A DNA stretch of 61,472 nt. Origin: Chloroflexota bacterium. GTDB taxonomy: Bacteria > Chloroflexota > Limnocylindria > Limnocylindrales > CSP1-4. Shown here one piece after another: positions 43,365-52,379 of the stretch. Positions within the stretch are counted from its first letter, which is position 1. Every line of letters begins with the position of its first letter. The notes under the pieces were generated by a model. That model was not told the DNA's origin and did no database searches. It saw only the letters and a program-made list of their open reading frames with translations. The stretch covers positions 1 through 61,472 of the forward strand of contig SCUO01000075.1 in the NCBI GenBank assembly GCA_004297395.1, in the 5' to 3' direction. The position numbers and the translations under genes were made by a program.

Positions 43365-44380
43365 CAGGCGCCGGCTCGCGCTGGGGTCGGGCCGGCGAGG
43401 AGGGCGCCGAGGTCCACCGGGCCGAGCCCGGCACCCAATCCGAGGGCGAGGGCGATCCGGGCCTTGGGGCCGGTGAGCGTGCCGGCCAGCATGGCCCCCG
43501 CCCGGACCCAGGTCGCGCCGCCGCCCCGGAAGGCGTAGCCGGTGCCGGCGGCCCCGGCCGGACACCGGGTCGTGAGGACCACCGGGATCCCCTGCGCCAT
43601 CGCCCGCGCGGCGGCATCGAGGAGGTCGCCGGTCGTGTTGCCGGCCCCGGTCGCCTCCACGACCAGGCCGTCGGCGCCGGCCCCGACGGCGGCGGCGAGG
43701 AGGGAGCCGTCCATCGCGACGTGCGCGGTGATGAGCCGGACGCGTTCGGCGGCCGAGGTCGCCGCCACGTGGCGGCGGGGGCCGCGCCGCCGGCTGATCG
43801 AGACGCCGTCGGGATCCACCTGCCCCAGGGGCCCGTCGTTGAGGCTCCGGAACGTGTCGAGGGCCGTGGCATGGGTCTTGGTGACGTCGTCGGCCGCGTC
43901 GATCGAGCCGGCGAGGACGACGACGACGCCCTCGCCCCGGAGCCGAGGGTCGACGGCGCAGGTGACGGCATCGCGGAGGTTCGCCGGCCCGTCGTAGCCC
44001 GGCTCCGAGGCAGAGCGCATCGCCCCGGTCACGACCACCGGCGTCGGGTCGTCCAGGACGAGGTCCCAGAAGAAGGCCGTCTCCTCGATGACGTCGGTCC
44101 CCTGCACGACGACGACGCCGTCGATGGCCGGGTCCGCCTGTGCGGCGCGGATCGCCGCGGCGATCTCGAACAGGCCCGGAAAGGTGAAGTGGCTGGCCGG
44201 CGTCCGGCCGAGGTCGAGCGGGACGACCTCGGCGATGTCCTCGAGGCCGGGGGTCCGGGCCAGGATCTCTGCGCCGGACAGGCTCGGGACGTTGCCGCCG
44301 GCCACGGGATCGTGGCGCATCGAGATCGTGCCGCCGGTGAAGATCACCATCGCCCGCCGGATCCGGCCGTTCCCGCTCAC
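43364..44380 (-). CDS. L-asparaginase family protein
   Basis: 338 residues. The two Thr motifs are VIFTGGTIS (Thr18) and VVVQGTDVIEET (Thr95-Asp96), followed by VVVTGAMRSASEPGYDGPANL and the Lys of DDVTKTHATAL. These are the catalytic features of type I/II bacterial asparaginases; QGTD replaces the commoner HGTD. No signal peptide, so probably cytoplasmic. It is coupled to the amidohydrolase, which suggests joint use of amide compounds, though the shared substrate is inference. Confidence 0.88.
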   Translation of the reverse strand: MSGNGRIRRAMVIFTGGTISMRHDPVAGGNVPSLSGAEILARTPGLEDIAEVVPLDLGRTPASHFTFPGLFEIAAAIRAAQADPAIDGVVVVQGTDVIEETAFFWDLVLDDPTPVVVTGAMRSASEPGYDGPANLRDAVTCAVDPRLRGEGVVVVLAGSIDAADDVTKTHATALDTFRSLNDGPLGQVDPDGVSISRRRGPRRHVAATSAAERVRLITAHVAMDGSLLAAAVGAGADGLVVEATGAGNTTGDLLDAAARAMAQGIPVVLTTRCPAGAAGTGYAFRGGGATWVRAGAMLAGTLTGPKARIALALGLGAGLGPVDLGALLAGPTPARAGA

Positions 44381-44419
44381 CTCGCGCGCACCTCGGCATT
44401 GCCGTGGGCCAACCTGCTG

Positions 44420-44486
44420 CTCATCTGCCGCTCACCTGCCGCTCACCTGCCGCTCGTCCCCGGCTCATCGCCGGCTCATCGGCCGG
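44420..44486. repeat. 11-bp tandem repeat (six units)
   Basis: Imperfect tandem copies of CTCACCTGCCG: CTCATCTGCCG, CTCACCTGCCG twice, CTCGTCCCCGG, CTCATCGCCGG and CTCATCGGCCGG. It lies in the 150-bp gap between the glycosyltransferase stop and the asparaginase start on the minus strand, so it may lie in the leader of the asparaginase gene. Two more CTCATCGG copies follow at about 44497 and 44532. Confidence 0.7.
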
Positions 44487-44530
44487 TCGACGGGCGCTCA
44501 TCGGCGGTTTGTTCGCCACTCGACTCCCGC

Positions 44531-45919
44531 TCATCGGGCGAGCTCGCTCCCGGCGTGGGGCATCTTGTCGTAGCGGACGTGGCCCCGACGCGTGCCGAGG
44601 CGCCACATCGCGCCGGGAATCGCGCCCAGCCAGACGACGCCGAAGGCCGCGGCCCTGAGGGCCCGCCCGAGACGCTCGGGAATCGGCAGCGGCGGCCCAC
44701 CGGGTGGCACCTCCCAGCGGAGGGCGTCGAAGGCCAGGACCCCGCCCGCGGCCAGGTACGTGGCGACGAGCGCGAGGGCCGTGCCGGGCCGGCCCGTCCC
44801 GACCGCGCCGGCGGCCGCCCCGATGATGAGCGGCGGCGCCAGCAGCTGCGCCCCGTAGGCGGCGAAGTCGAAGCGCGCCCGGAACGACAGGCGCGGACTG
44901 CGCATGACCGCCGGCCCGTGCTCCAGGATCCGCCGCAGACCGCCCTCGCTCCAGCGAAGCCGCTGGCGCCACAGGCCGGACCAGGTGCGGACCGGCTCCT
45001 CCCAGACCTCCAGGTCCAGGGCCCAGGCGACCGTCGTGCCATGGGCCGCGGCGATCCGGCTGGAGAGGTCGATGTCCTCGGTCAGGGCCCGCGCCCGCCA
45101 GCCGCCGACCGAGGCGAGGAGCGATCGGCGGAGGGCGATCCCGTTGCCGCGGAACTCGGAGCAGCCCCCGGACGCCCAGCGGCCGCGCTGGAGCTCGCCG
45201 TCCTGGTTCTGCTCGTCGGCCTGGGCGCCGGCCAGCCACGACGAATCGGCGTGCAGGATCCGGCGCCTGGCGGTGACCGCGTCGGCACCGGCGGCAACGT
45301 ACCCGGCGAGGCGGCGCAGGAAGCCCGGCCCGATGCGGGCGTCGGCATCGAGGACCAGGACGACGTCACCGCGACAGCGATCGGGTTGAGCCGCGGTCAG
45401 GGCAGCACCCTTGCCGTCGGGCAGATCCGTGCCCTCCCGCCGGATCACCGTGGTCACGTCGTCGATGCCATGCTCGCGGGCGGCGGCGTGGACCACCTCG
45501 GCGGTCCCGTCGGTCGAGCGATCGTCGACGACCACGAGCTCGAAGCGCGGCCGCCCATCTGCGGCGCGATGGTCCTGGGCGGCGACGTCGGCCACGAGCT
45601 GGGGCAGGACGTTGGCCTCGTCGCGGCCGGCGACGACGACGCTGATCGTCGGCGGCGGCACGACCGGATCCCTGGGTACCGGGTCGGGCGGGATCGGTGG
45701 CCGGCGGCTGGCGCCGAGGATGGGGACGAGCTCGGCGGCCACGACGCCGACCGCCGCCACGACCAGCAGGGGCGCACCGGCCCCCGAGGCGGCGACCGCG
45801 CCGACCGCGATGCCCCCGCCGAGGGTCAGCAGGGACAGCAGCCGCCAGGTGGCAGGGGTGGACGCTGCATCGAGCGCCCCGCTGGTCCTGCCATCGGCAC
45901 CCGCGCTCGCTTCACTCAC
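44531..45919 (-). CDS. Membrane glycosyltransferase, family 2
   Basis: 462 residues. Two N-terminal membrane helices (about 25-65), a GT2 domain (TISVVVAGRDEANVLPQLV, VVVDDRSTDGTAEV, VLVLDADARI, ALTEDIDLSSR, QRLRWSEGG) and three or four C-terminal helices. The D-D-D-QxxRW set is that of processive enzymes such as cellulose, hyaluronan or poly-GlcNAc synthases. It overlaps the MFS gene by 8 bp, last in the envelope operon. Product unknown. Confidence 0.88.
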   Translation of the reverse strand: MSEASAGADGRTSGALDAASTPATWRLLSLLTLGGGIAVGAVAASGAGAPLLVVAAVGVVAAELVPILGASRRPPIPPDPVPRDPVVPPPTISVVVAGRDEANVLPQLVADVAAQDHRAADGRPRFELVVVDDRSTDGTAEVVHAAAREHGIDDVTTVIRREGTDLPDGKGAALTAAQPDRCRGDVVLVLDADARIGPGFLRRLAGYVAAGADAVTARRRILHADSSWLAGAQADEQNQDGELQRGRWASGGCSEFRGNGIALRRSLLASVGGWRARALTEDIDLSSRIAAAHGTTVAWALDLEVWEEPVRTWSGLWRQRLRWSEGGLRRILEHGPAVMRSPRLSFRARFDFAAYGAQLLAPPLIIGAAAGAVGTGRPGTALALVATYLAAGGVLAFDALRWEVPPGGPPLPIPERLGRALRAAAFGVVWLGAIPGAMWRLGTRRGHVRYDKMPHAGSELAR

Positions 45920-47366
45920 CGAACGCCTCCGGATCGTCCGGCGGCAGCGCGTGCCGGTCGTCGTCAGTCCGCATCGCGATCCCGATCGGGTCGACGGCCG
46001 TGCCCGGGACCATCATCCCGGCCGTGGCCCGGCTCTCGGCCGGGGCCAGCGGGCCGCGCCGGACGATCGAGGCCAGGCCCGACAGGAAGATCCCGGCCGC
46101 GACGACCAGGATCACGTTCGTCGTCCCGACGAGATCCGAGATCGGGCCGACGATGATGATCGGCAGGAAGCTGCCGACCGAGACGAGCATGTTGAGGACG
46201 CCGAAGACCCGGCCCCGGACCTCCTCCGGCAGGTCCTCCTGGAGCTGCGTCTGGCTGGAGATCGCGACGATGCCGTAGGCGATCCCGGCCACGAAGGCCA
46301 TGGCGATGACGATCGCGATGAGCGAGGTCACCGCGGACAGGTCCACCAGCGGCGCATCCACTCGCTGGAGCGCCCGGCTCAACGGGCCGGCCACCGTCAT
46401 CGCCGCGAGGAGGATGCCCAGGGCGATCAGGCCACCCTCGATCGCCCGGCGGCGCGGGATGTAGCGCCCGTACGAGTTCAGGAGCAGGACGCCCATGACG
46501 ATCCCAATGCCGAGCGGCAGGACGACCACGAACAGGTCCTCGGCCCCGAGGCCCAGGGTGTCCGCCGCGAAGTCGGGCCCGAGGACGCCGATGACGCCGA
46601 CCAGCGAAGCGGCGATGCCGAGGTAGACGAGCGACCAGCCGATGGCCCGGTGGCCGCGGATGTAGGCCATCCCCTCGGCCAGCTGGGCGAACGTGCCACG
46701 GGCGGCCTCGCCGGCCTCGTGGACCGCGTCACCGGCCGATTCGCCCGCGACCCGGAGAGCCGGGTTCCGGGGCAGCGTCCAGCACAGCAGGGCAGCCATC
46801 CCGTAGAGCACGCCGACGACCAGGAGGACCGGCTCAGGGCCGCCCGAGACCTTGACCACCAGCGGCCCGAGGAGGGCATAGCCCAGGGCGAAGGCGCCGT
46901 TGAGGGTCAGCGTGAAGAGGCCGTTGGCGCTGACCAGCTGGTGGCGTGGGACGAGGTACGGGATCATCGCCGCCTCGGCGGGGGCGAAGAAGACGGTGAT
47001 GACCGAGACGGCGATGTTGAGCAGGAGGATGAGCCCGATGTTGCCGCCGACCCACCAGATCGCGACCATCGCCACGGCCCGCAGGACGTTCGTGAGGACG
47101 AGGACGAGGCGGCGATCCGCCCGGTCCACGTAGACCCCGGCGACGGCCGACAGGAGCACCGCCGGGACGAGGAAGGTCAGGAACAGGGCGCTCACCGCCG
47201 AGCTCAGGTTGGTCGACTCGAGGACGATGACCGTGAGGCCGTAGAGGGCCATGTTCGAGCCGACCTGGGTGGCCAGCTGCGACAGCCACAGGAACAGGAA
47301 CGGCCGGTTCCGGAGGACTGCGGCGGTGCTCGTTCCGCCGGCGCTGACCGGCGGCTCGAGGGTCAC
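45912..47366 (-). CDS. Major facilitator superfamily transporter
   Basis: 484 residues with about 12 membrane helices. The LWLSQLATQVGSNMALYGLTVIVL start, loop VAGVYVDRADRRLVLVL (the MFS A-type motif) and a mid-protein repeat resemble the EntS/multidrug exporter (MFS_3) group. The C-terminal 45 residues are polar and cytoplasmic. It overlaps DUF951 by 4 bp and the glycosyltransferase by 8 bp. Substrate unknown; an export role beside a glycosyltransferase is plausible only by position. Confidence 0.85.
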   Translation of the reverse strand: MTLEPPVSAGGTSTAAVLRNRPFLFLWLSQLATQVGSNMALYGLTVIVLESTNLSSAVSALFLTFLVPAVLLSAVAGVYVDRADRRLVLVLTNVLRAVAMVAIWWVGGNIGLILLLNIAVSVITVFFAPAEAAMIPYLVPRHQLVSANGLFTLTLNGAFALGYALLGPLVVKVSGGPEPVLLVVGVLYGMAALLCWTLPRNPALRVAGESAGDAVHEAGEAARGTFAQLAEGMAYIRGHRAIGWSLVYLGIAASLVGVIGVLGPDFAADTLGLGAEDLFVVVLPLGIGIVMGVLLLNSYGRYIPRRRAIEGGLIALGILLAAMTVAGPLSRALQRVDAPLVDLSAVTSLIAIVIAMAFVAGIAYGIVAISSQTQLQEDLPEEVRGRVFGVLNMLVSVGSFLPIIIVGPISDLVGTTNVILVVAAGIFLSGLASIVRRGPLAPAESRATAGMMVPGTAVDPIGIAMRTDDDRHALPPDDPEAFGE

Positions 47367-47626
47367 GCGGCCGAGGTCGGGCCGGGGCGCGCGACTGCCG
47401 GCCGGGCGGCCGCGCTGATCGCCGGATCACCCCGTTCCACGAACCCGGCGAAGCGCGACTCGAGGGCCCGCCGCTCGAGGAGGACGTGACGCGAGCAGGT
47501 CTGGCAGCGCAGCCCGATGTCGGCCCCGAGCCGGTCGACGAGCCAGGTCGTGCCACCGCAGGGGTGGGTCCGTCGGAGGCGGACGATGTCGCCCAGGAGC
47601 AGTTCGAGCACGGGTCGGCCGGTCAT
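47363..47626 (-). CDS. DUF951 family protein
   Basis: 87 residues. The core GDIVRLRRTHPCGGTTWLV with GADIGLRCQTCSRHVLL is the DUF951 signature; the three Cys (HPCGG, CQTC) could bind metal. An Ala-rich extension follows. The family is widespread in Firmicutes and Chloroflexota and often sits near replication or tRNA genes; function is not established. It overlaps the MFS start (ATGA) and follows the DUF881 gene by 13 bp. Confidence 0.85.
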   Translation of the reverse strand: MTGRPVLELLLGDIVRLRRTHPCGGTTWLVDRLGADIGLRCQTCSRHVLLERRALESRFAGFVERGDPAISAAARPAVARPGPTSAA

Positions 47627-47639
47627 CGGGCCGAGCGTA

Positions 47640-48314
47640 TCAGAGGCTCGGGCTGCCGTGGCCGGGGACGAGATCCCGGTCCGAGGCCGGGATCGAGACC
47701 GCGTCGAGCGGCGTCACGCTGATCGTGAGGCCCTCGTACGTGGCGCCCAGCTGGGCGATCACGCCGCCGGCCCGGGTGAGCGTGCCGGTCAGGATCTGGG
47801 GGCTGCCGATGGCCCGGATCTCGAAGCCGTCGACGAGCGGGGTGTTCTCCACCGACAGCGATCCGAGCCCGCCGTACACGACCGTGCCCGGTGCCACGCG
47901 GACATCCTCGACGGCGATGGCCTCGGCGCCGGCGTTGCGAAGCTCGTTGAGGAGATCCTCCACGCCCTCGCCGCTGATCGCGCCGGTCACCCGGATCGAG
48001 ACGCCCGGCCCGGTCACCGGGGTCAGCCCGGCCCAGGCCTCGAGGGCCGCCAGGTCCGAGCGAAGCTCGCCCAGGGCGCTGACGCCGCGGTCGTGGGCAT
48101 CGGTCAGCGAGGCGACCGTTTGCTCGAGGTCGGCGACCTCGGAGCGGAGGCCCTCGTTGCGGGTGCTGACGTTGGCGATCACCAGGGTGAGCTCCTGCGC
48201 GGACAGGTCGCTGAGACCCGGATTGGCCGCCTGGCTCCGGAGCTGGGCGACGACGAGGATGCCCAGGATCAGGGCCACGATCGTCATCGACCAGCGGGCT
48301 TGTGGACGGATCAT
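47640..48314 (-). CDS. DUF881 family protein, second copy
   Basis: 224 residues. N-terminal membrane anchor (about 10-28), a coiled coil (about 45-85, EGLRSEVADLEQTVASLTDAHD), and the conserved DUF881 domain with TGPGVSIRVTGAIS, LLNELRNAGAEAIAV, and a C-terminal ITVTPLDAVSIPA. Such proteins lie beside small basic protein genes and ftsZ in Gram-positives and are thought to act in division or envelope synthesis. It overlaps the other DUF881 gene by 4 bp. Confidence 0.88.
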   Translation of the reverse strand: MIRPQARWSMTIVALILGILVVAQLRSQAANPGLSDLSAQELTLVIANVSTRNEGLRSEVADLEQTVASLTDAHDRGVSALGELRSDLAALEAWAGLTPVTGPGVSIRVTGAISGEGVEDLLNELRNAGAEAIAVEDVRVAPGTVVYGGLGSLSVENTPLVDGFEIRAIGSPQILTGTLTRAGGVIAQLGATYEGLTISVTPLDAVSIPASDRDLVPGHGSPSL

Positions 48315-49060
48315 GGGATCGGGCTCGCCGAGGGCTCGGGCCGCGCGTAGTGGCTGCGGATCGTGCCGGCGTAGGCCGGCACGGTGACCTCGTCGAGCTC
48401 GGAGAACGACAGCCGCAGCCCGTACGGCTCGATCCGCGAGCGCACGAACTCGACGAACGAGGCCGATGTCGTGAGGCGCTCGTAGAGGTCGTCGGCGCCG
48501 ATCGTGCGGACCTCGTACGGCGGCGCCAGGTAGGCCGAGTTGGCCAGGATCGCGTTGCCGATATCGAGGATCGCGGTGGTGGTCGTCACCCGCTCGCCGT
48601 TGATCGAGATGGCCTCGGCGCCCGCGAGCCAGAGCTCCTGGACGAGCGTTCGGATGTCGCGGGCCGTGACGAGCGAATCGCGCTCCGTGCCCGGGTTCTC
48701 GGCATCCTCGAGGCGGAAGATGATGCCCGGGCCGGTGATCTGGACGAGCCCCCCGGCGAGCCGGGCGTGCTCGAGGGCGGCGTTGATCTCGCGGACCAGG
48801 GCCTCCGAGCCGGGCTCCTCGGCCTCGAGCTCGACGATCCGCGCCCGGAGGTCGAGGATCTGGGCCTGGAGCGCGTTCTGCTGGTCCTGGAGCCCAAGCG
48901 CGGTCTCGATGAGCGGCGCCCGCTCCTGGCTGGTGTACCGAACGCGCGGGCCCTCCGCGGCCAGCTGGGCGGCGATGAGGAAGCCCAGGACGAACAGGGC
49001 GCCGCTGAGCGTCACCTGCCAGCTCGGCAGAGCCCGCAGCCGGGCGACGACCGCGGTCAT
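48311..49060 (-). CDS. DUF881 family protein, first copy
   Basis: 249 residues with the same architecture as its downstream neighbour: membrane anchor (about 14-34), coiled coil (about 50-90, DQQNALQAQILDLRARIVELEAEE) and a DUF881 domain (GGLVQITGPGIIFRLED, LVQELWLAGAEAISINGERV). Tandem DUF881 genes are usual, but the DUF1290 small basic protein that normally lies between them is missing here. Overlaps of 4 bp join it to the metalloprotease and to the second copy. Confidence 0.88.
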   Translation of the reverse strand: MTAVVARLRALPSWQVTLSGALFVLGFLIAAQLAAEGPRVRYTSQERAPLIETALGLQDQQNALQAQILDLRARIVELEAEEPGSEALVREINAALEHARLAGGLVQITGPGIIFRLEDAENPGTERDSLVTARDIRTLVQELWLAGAEAISINGERVTTTTAILDIGNAILANSAYLAPPYEVRTIGADDLYERLTTSASFVEFVRSRIEPYGLRLSFSELDEVTVPAYAGTIRSHYARPEPSASPIP

Positions 49061-50637
49061 GGCCGGCCGCCGTCCCCCGCGTCATCGGGCGGCGTCGGCG
49101 CGGGGGGCGCGGGGGGCGCGGGGGGCGCGGGCGGCGCGGGCGGCGTGGGCTCGGGCCCTGGCGTCGGGGCCAGCTCGCCCGACGGGGCGCCATCGTCCCC
49201 CGCAGCCGGCGCGACCGCGGAGTCCTCCGGCGACAGTGGCGCGACGAGGGGCACGATCGCCGCCACCGCTGCGGCGTGCCGCGTGGCGCGCTCTCGACGC
49301 GCCAGCCAGATCCCCGCGCCCACCGTCGCGAGACCAGCGGCGAGCAGGGCCAGGAGCAGGCCCGTCACGTCGCCGCGGTCGTCGCTGCCGGGCGTCGGAG
49401 CGGCAGGGACCTCGGTTGCGCCGGGCGAGGCCGTCGCAATCGGCCCGGGGACCTCGCCGCCGCCGACCCAGTCCGGGGGCACCGGTCCGGCCGGCGCCTC
49501 GACAGGACCGTGGGGCTCCGGCGGCTCGGCCCCGAGGTCCGCCAGCCAGGCCGCCTCGAAGCCGGCGACATCCACGCCCAGCGCCGCCTCGAACGCCTCG
49601 TCGTCGGTGACCCCGTCGGCGAAGCTCCGGACGAGCTCGACCATCGCGTCCTGGCCGTACTCGCGGACGAGGAAGTCGACCGCCGAGGCGCTCTCGGCGT
49701 AGGCCAGCCCGAACTGCTCGTTGGTCGTCGGGAACTGTCCCGTCAGTGCGGTGAGGGGCATGAGCGTCCGGCTGTTGACCGCCGCCTCGACGTCGAACCG
49801 GTCCCCGCTCGTGTAGCCGTCGGCCAGGTAGACCGCCAGGCCCTCGTTGAGCCACCGTGACGGAAAGTGGTACGGGTTCGAGACGGCTGTCTCGAAGACG
49901 AGGTGCGTCAGCTCGTGGGGCACCACGCTCGCGACCCAGGGATCGTTGATCTCCGTCCCCGAGATCTGGGCGAAGAGCGTCCTGGTCCCGGGCGGTGCCT
50001 CGCCGCCGACGTTCTCCCGGGCGCCGGGGCCGATGACGTCGTAGAAGTCGTCGTTGCTGGCGTAGATGTAGAAGTCGATCGGCTCCGATTCGGTGACCCC
50101 CAGGAGGTCGCTCACTTCGCGAACGGCGCCATCGGCGATCTCGAGGGCCCGCCGCCCGAAGGCCGACCCGCCGGCTGTCCAGTGAACGGTCACGAAGTCC
50201 CCTGCCAGGACATTCCAGTCGAGCCTGGCGTCGTCGTACTCCACCGCGACGGTCGGTCCGCTGACCGTCCGGCCGTCGTCGAGCGTGGCCCGGAAGTGGG
50301 CTTTGACTGTCTGGTTCGGGAAGAGCGACCCGCCGGGCGTCTCGAAGACGTAGCCCACCGTGTAGCTGCCCCCACCGTCCGGCACGAGAACCTCGGCCAC
50401 GAACGAGCGACCGCTGCCCTCGACATCGATGACGATCTCGATCCGTGTCACGTCGCCGGAGATCGTGACCTCGCCATCGAACACGATCCGCTCGAGGAAG
50501 ACGACGTTCGCGGTTGGGCGTGGCAGGACCGGGTCCACGGCGAACGAGGGGTTCGCGACCGCGAGCCCCATGGTGATGGCCAGCACGACGGCCGCCGCGA
50601 CGCGCGGCAGCCGCCAGCGTCGTCGGCTCACTGCCAT
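49057..50637 (-). CDS. Secreted, membrane-anchored zinc metalloprotease (peptidase MA-like)
   Basis: 526 residues. Signal peptide at 1-34; a beta-domain; then the gluzincin site HELTH (241-245) with the downstream Glu in RWLNEGLAVYL, giving the HExxH...E zinc set. A single membrane helix lies at about 415-435 (VTGLLLALLAAGLATVGAGIW), followed by a basic stretch and a Pro-rich tail (PAPPAPPAPPAPP). So the protease faces outside and the tail inside. It overlaps the peptide-binding protein by 10 bp. It may process surface proteins or feed peptides to the transporter protein. Confidence 0.85.
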   Translation of the reverse strand: MAVSRRRWRLPRVAAAVVLAITMGLAVANPSFAVDPVLPRPTANVVFLERIVFDGEVTISGDVTRIEIVIDVEGSGRSFVAEVLVPDGGGSYTVGYVFETPGGSLFPNQTVKAHFRATLDDGRTVSGPTVAVEYDDARLDWNVLAGDFVTVHWTAGGSAFGRRALEIADGAVREVSDLLGVTESEPIDFYIYASNDDFYDVIGPGARENVGGEAPPGTRTLFAQISGTEINDPWVASVVPHELTHLVFETAVSNPYHFPSRWLNEGLAVYLADGYTSGDRFDVEAAVNSRTLMPLTALTGQFPTTNEQFGLAYAESASAVDFLVREYGQDAMVELVRSFADGVTDDEAFEAALGVDVAGFEAAWLADLGAEPPEPHGPVEAPAGPVPPDWVGGGEVPGPIATASPGATEVPAAPTPGSDDRGDVTGLLLALLAAGLATVGAGIWLARRERATRHAAAVAAIVPLVAPLSPEDSAVAPAAGDDGAPSGELAPTPGPEPTPPAPPAPPAPPAPPAPTPPDDAGDGGRP

Positions 50638-52211
50638 GCCATGCCCCCGATCCGGAGGATGCCCATCCCGTTCTGGCCCGCGCCGAGGAGCCCCTCCCGG
50701 GACAGCGCCCAGCTGTCGCCGTACGCGATCGGGACGGCCGGCACCTCGTCGCGCACGGCGCCGAGGGCCCGCTCCCAGGCCGCCAGGGCCTCGTCCGGGT
50801 CACGGGTGGCGAGGGCGTCCTCGATCGCGGCGTCGAACGTCGGCGACGACCAGTGCCCGTAGTTGTTGGAGCTGCCGGTGCCCAGCAGGACGCCCAGGAA
50901 GTCGTTGGGGCCGGGGTAGTCGGCCACCCAGCCGAGGGTCCACATCGGCAGCGGGTCCTGGTGCAGGCGACCGAAGTGGTCGTCGTACTCCTCGATCCGG
51001 ATCGCGACGCCCAGCTCGCGCTCGAGGTCGGCCACGATGCTCTCGGCATACGGCAGGCCGCCGGCCGCGAACCCGATCTCCGGGAAGCCGGCGCCGCCGG
51101 GATAGCCGGCCTCGGCCAGGAGGGCCCGGGCCGCCTCGGGGTCGTGGGCCGGGATCCAGCTGCGGTCGCCCCGGCCGGGGATCCCGGGCGGGACCATGCT
51201 GTCGGCCGGGATCTCGTCGCCGGCCGAGCCCAGCTCGACGATGCGGGTCCAGTCCACCGCCGCCCCGAACGCCTGGCGGACACGCTCGTCGTCGAACGGC
51301 GGCGCGGTGGTCGTGAACCCCACGTACGACAGCGACAACGACGGAACGAGCCGGAGCTGGGGCCCAAGCCGGGCGTCGAATCGGATCCAGGACGCGTCAT
51401 ACCAGCTGATCGAGGTGTAGTCGAGCTCGCCGTCCTCGAATGCGGCGACCTCGCTGCGGCCACCGATGTTCGTCAGCAGGTGGACGGTCCGGATGGCCGG
51501 GGTACCGGCCCAGTAGCGCTCGTTGGCGACGAGGGTGTACTCGTCCGGGGTGACCGAGGCGACGACGTAGGCGCCGCTCCCGACCGAGACGCCGCCGTCG
51601 ATGGCCTCGCCGTCGCGCCAGACCGCGGCCGGGACGATCCCGAACGTCGGGCTGGCGACGACTGATGGAAAGTCCGCGCCGGGGCCCACGAGATCGACCA
51701 CGACATCCCGGCCAGCGGCCCGGATGCCGACGTCGTCCGGATCGGACGTCGCGCCGGACACGTAGTCGAATGCACCGCGAACATCGAGCAGGAGGGACCA
51801 CAGCAGCGACGGATCGTCGGGATCGATGACCCGGAGCCAGCTCCCGACGACGTCCTCGGCGCCGAGCGGCGACCCGTCGGAGAAGGTCAGCCCGTCGCGG
51901 AGGTGGAAGACGATCTGGCGCCCGTCGTCGGAGATGTCCCACGAGCCGGCCAGCGCCGGCCGGAGGGTCAGCGACGTGTCGAATGTGGTCAGTGTCTCGT
52001 ACAGCTGGGCGCCGAAGGCGGCCGATCCGATGTCGCTCTGATGCGCTGGGTCGAGGGTGTTCGGCAGGCCGAACAGGATGCTGACCTCGTCACCGGCCGC
52101 CGCCCGGGCGTCCTGTGCCGGGCCGCTGTCGCCGGCCAGCCCGCCCACCGCGACGAGGATCGCGACGACGCCCGCCGCGATCACGAGCCGGGCTCGGCGA
52201 GGGCCGCTCAT
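50628..52211 (-). CDS. ABC-type peptide/nickel substrate-binding protein
   Basis: 527 residues of the SBP_bac_5 (OppA/DppA) type. Signal/anchor ARLVIAAGVVAILVAVGGLAG near the start; SWDISDDGRQIVFHLRDGLTF and GSGAYVVASVTPDEYTLVANERYW are family hallmarks; the C-terminal lobe has MWTLGWVADYPGPNDFLG. No lipobox Cys is apparent, so it may stay anchored by its N-terminal helix. No permease or ATPase genes are in the window. ATG overlaps the 52-aa gene (ATGA). Confidence 0.88.
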   Translation of the reverse strand: MSGPRRARLVIAAGVVAILVAVGGLAGDSGPAQDARAAAGDEVSILFGLPNTLDPAHQSDIGSAAFGAQLYETLTTFDTSLTLRPALAGSWDISDDGRQIVFHLRDGLTFSDGSPLGAEDVVGSWLRVIDPDDPSLLWSLLLDVRGAFDYVSGATSDPDDVGIRAAGRDVVVDLVGPGADFPSVVASPTFGIVPAAVWRDGEAIDGGVSVGSGAYVVASVTPDEYTLVANERYWAGTPAIRTVHLLTNIGGRSEVAAFEDGELDYTSISWYDASWIRFDARLGPQLRLVPSLSLSYVGFTTTAPPFDDERVRQAFGAAVDWTRIVELGSAGDEIPADSMVPPGIPGRGDRSWIPAHDPEAARALLAEAGYPGGAGFPEIGFAAGGLPYAESIVADLERELGVAIRIEEYDDHFGRLHQDPLPMWTLGWVADYPGPNDFLGVLLGTGSSNNYGHWSSPTFDAAIEDALATRDPDEALAAWERALGAVRDEVPAVPIAYGDSWALSREGLLGAGQNGMGILRIGGMAWQ

Positions 52212-52366
52212 GGCTGCCACCAGCGGGGTGTCCGGCGCGTCCGACCAAGCTCGTCCAGGCGGACGGGACGCTCGATCGGCACCGGCAGCCGAGGCCGGAC
52301 GGTCCAGGCGTAGCTGTCGCCCGAGAAGCCGAAGAGCAGGGCGGCCACGCACACGAACCGGCGCAT
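52208..52366 (-). CDS. 52-aa peptide at the head of the envelope operon
   Basis: 52 residues: a hydrophobic N-terminus with signal or anchor character (RRFVCVAALLFGFSGDSYAW) and a basic, Pro/Arg-rich, Trp-containing tail (ending TRRTPRWWQP). Support: TATACT box 7 bp before the ATG, and an ATGA overlap with the substrate-binding protein gene. The same spacing as other leaderless candidates here. I do not recognise it. It could be a short secreted or membrane peptide, or a translated leader that couples the operon. Confidence 0.65.
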   Translation of the reverse strand: MRRFVCVAALLFGFSGDSYAWTVRPRLPVPIERPVRLDELGRTRRTPRWWQP

Positions 52367-52373
52367 GTTCTGG

Positions 52374-52379
52374 AGTATA
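52374..52379 (-). promoter_or_regulatory. -10 box of the eight-gene envelope operon
   Basis: TATACT on the minus strand, 7 bp before the ATG of the 52-aa gene. No -35 match. It is the only strong box upstream of the run from the 52-aa gene to the glycosyltransferase, all joined by gaps under 15 bp or overlaps. Confidence 0.55.
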
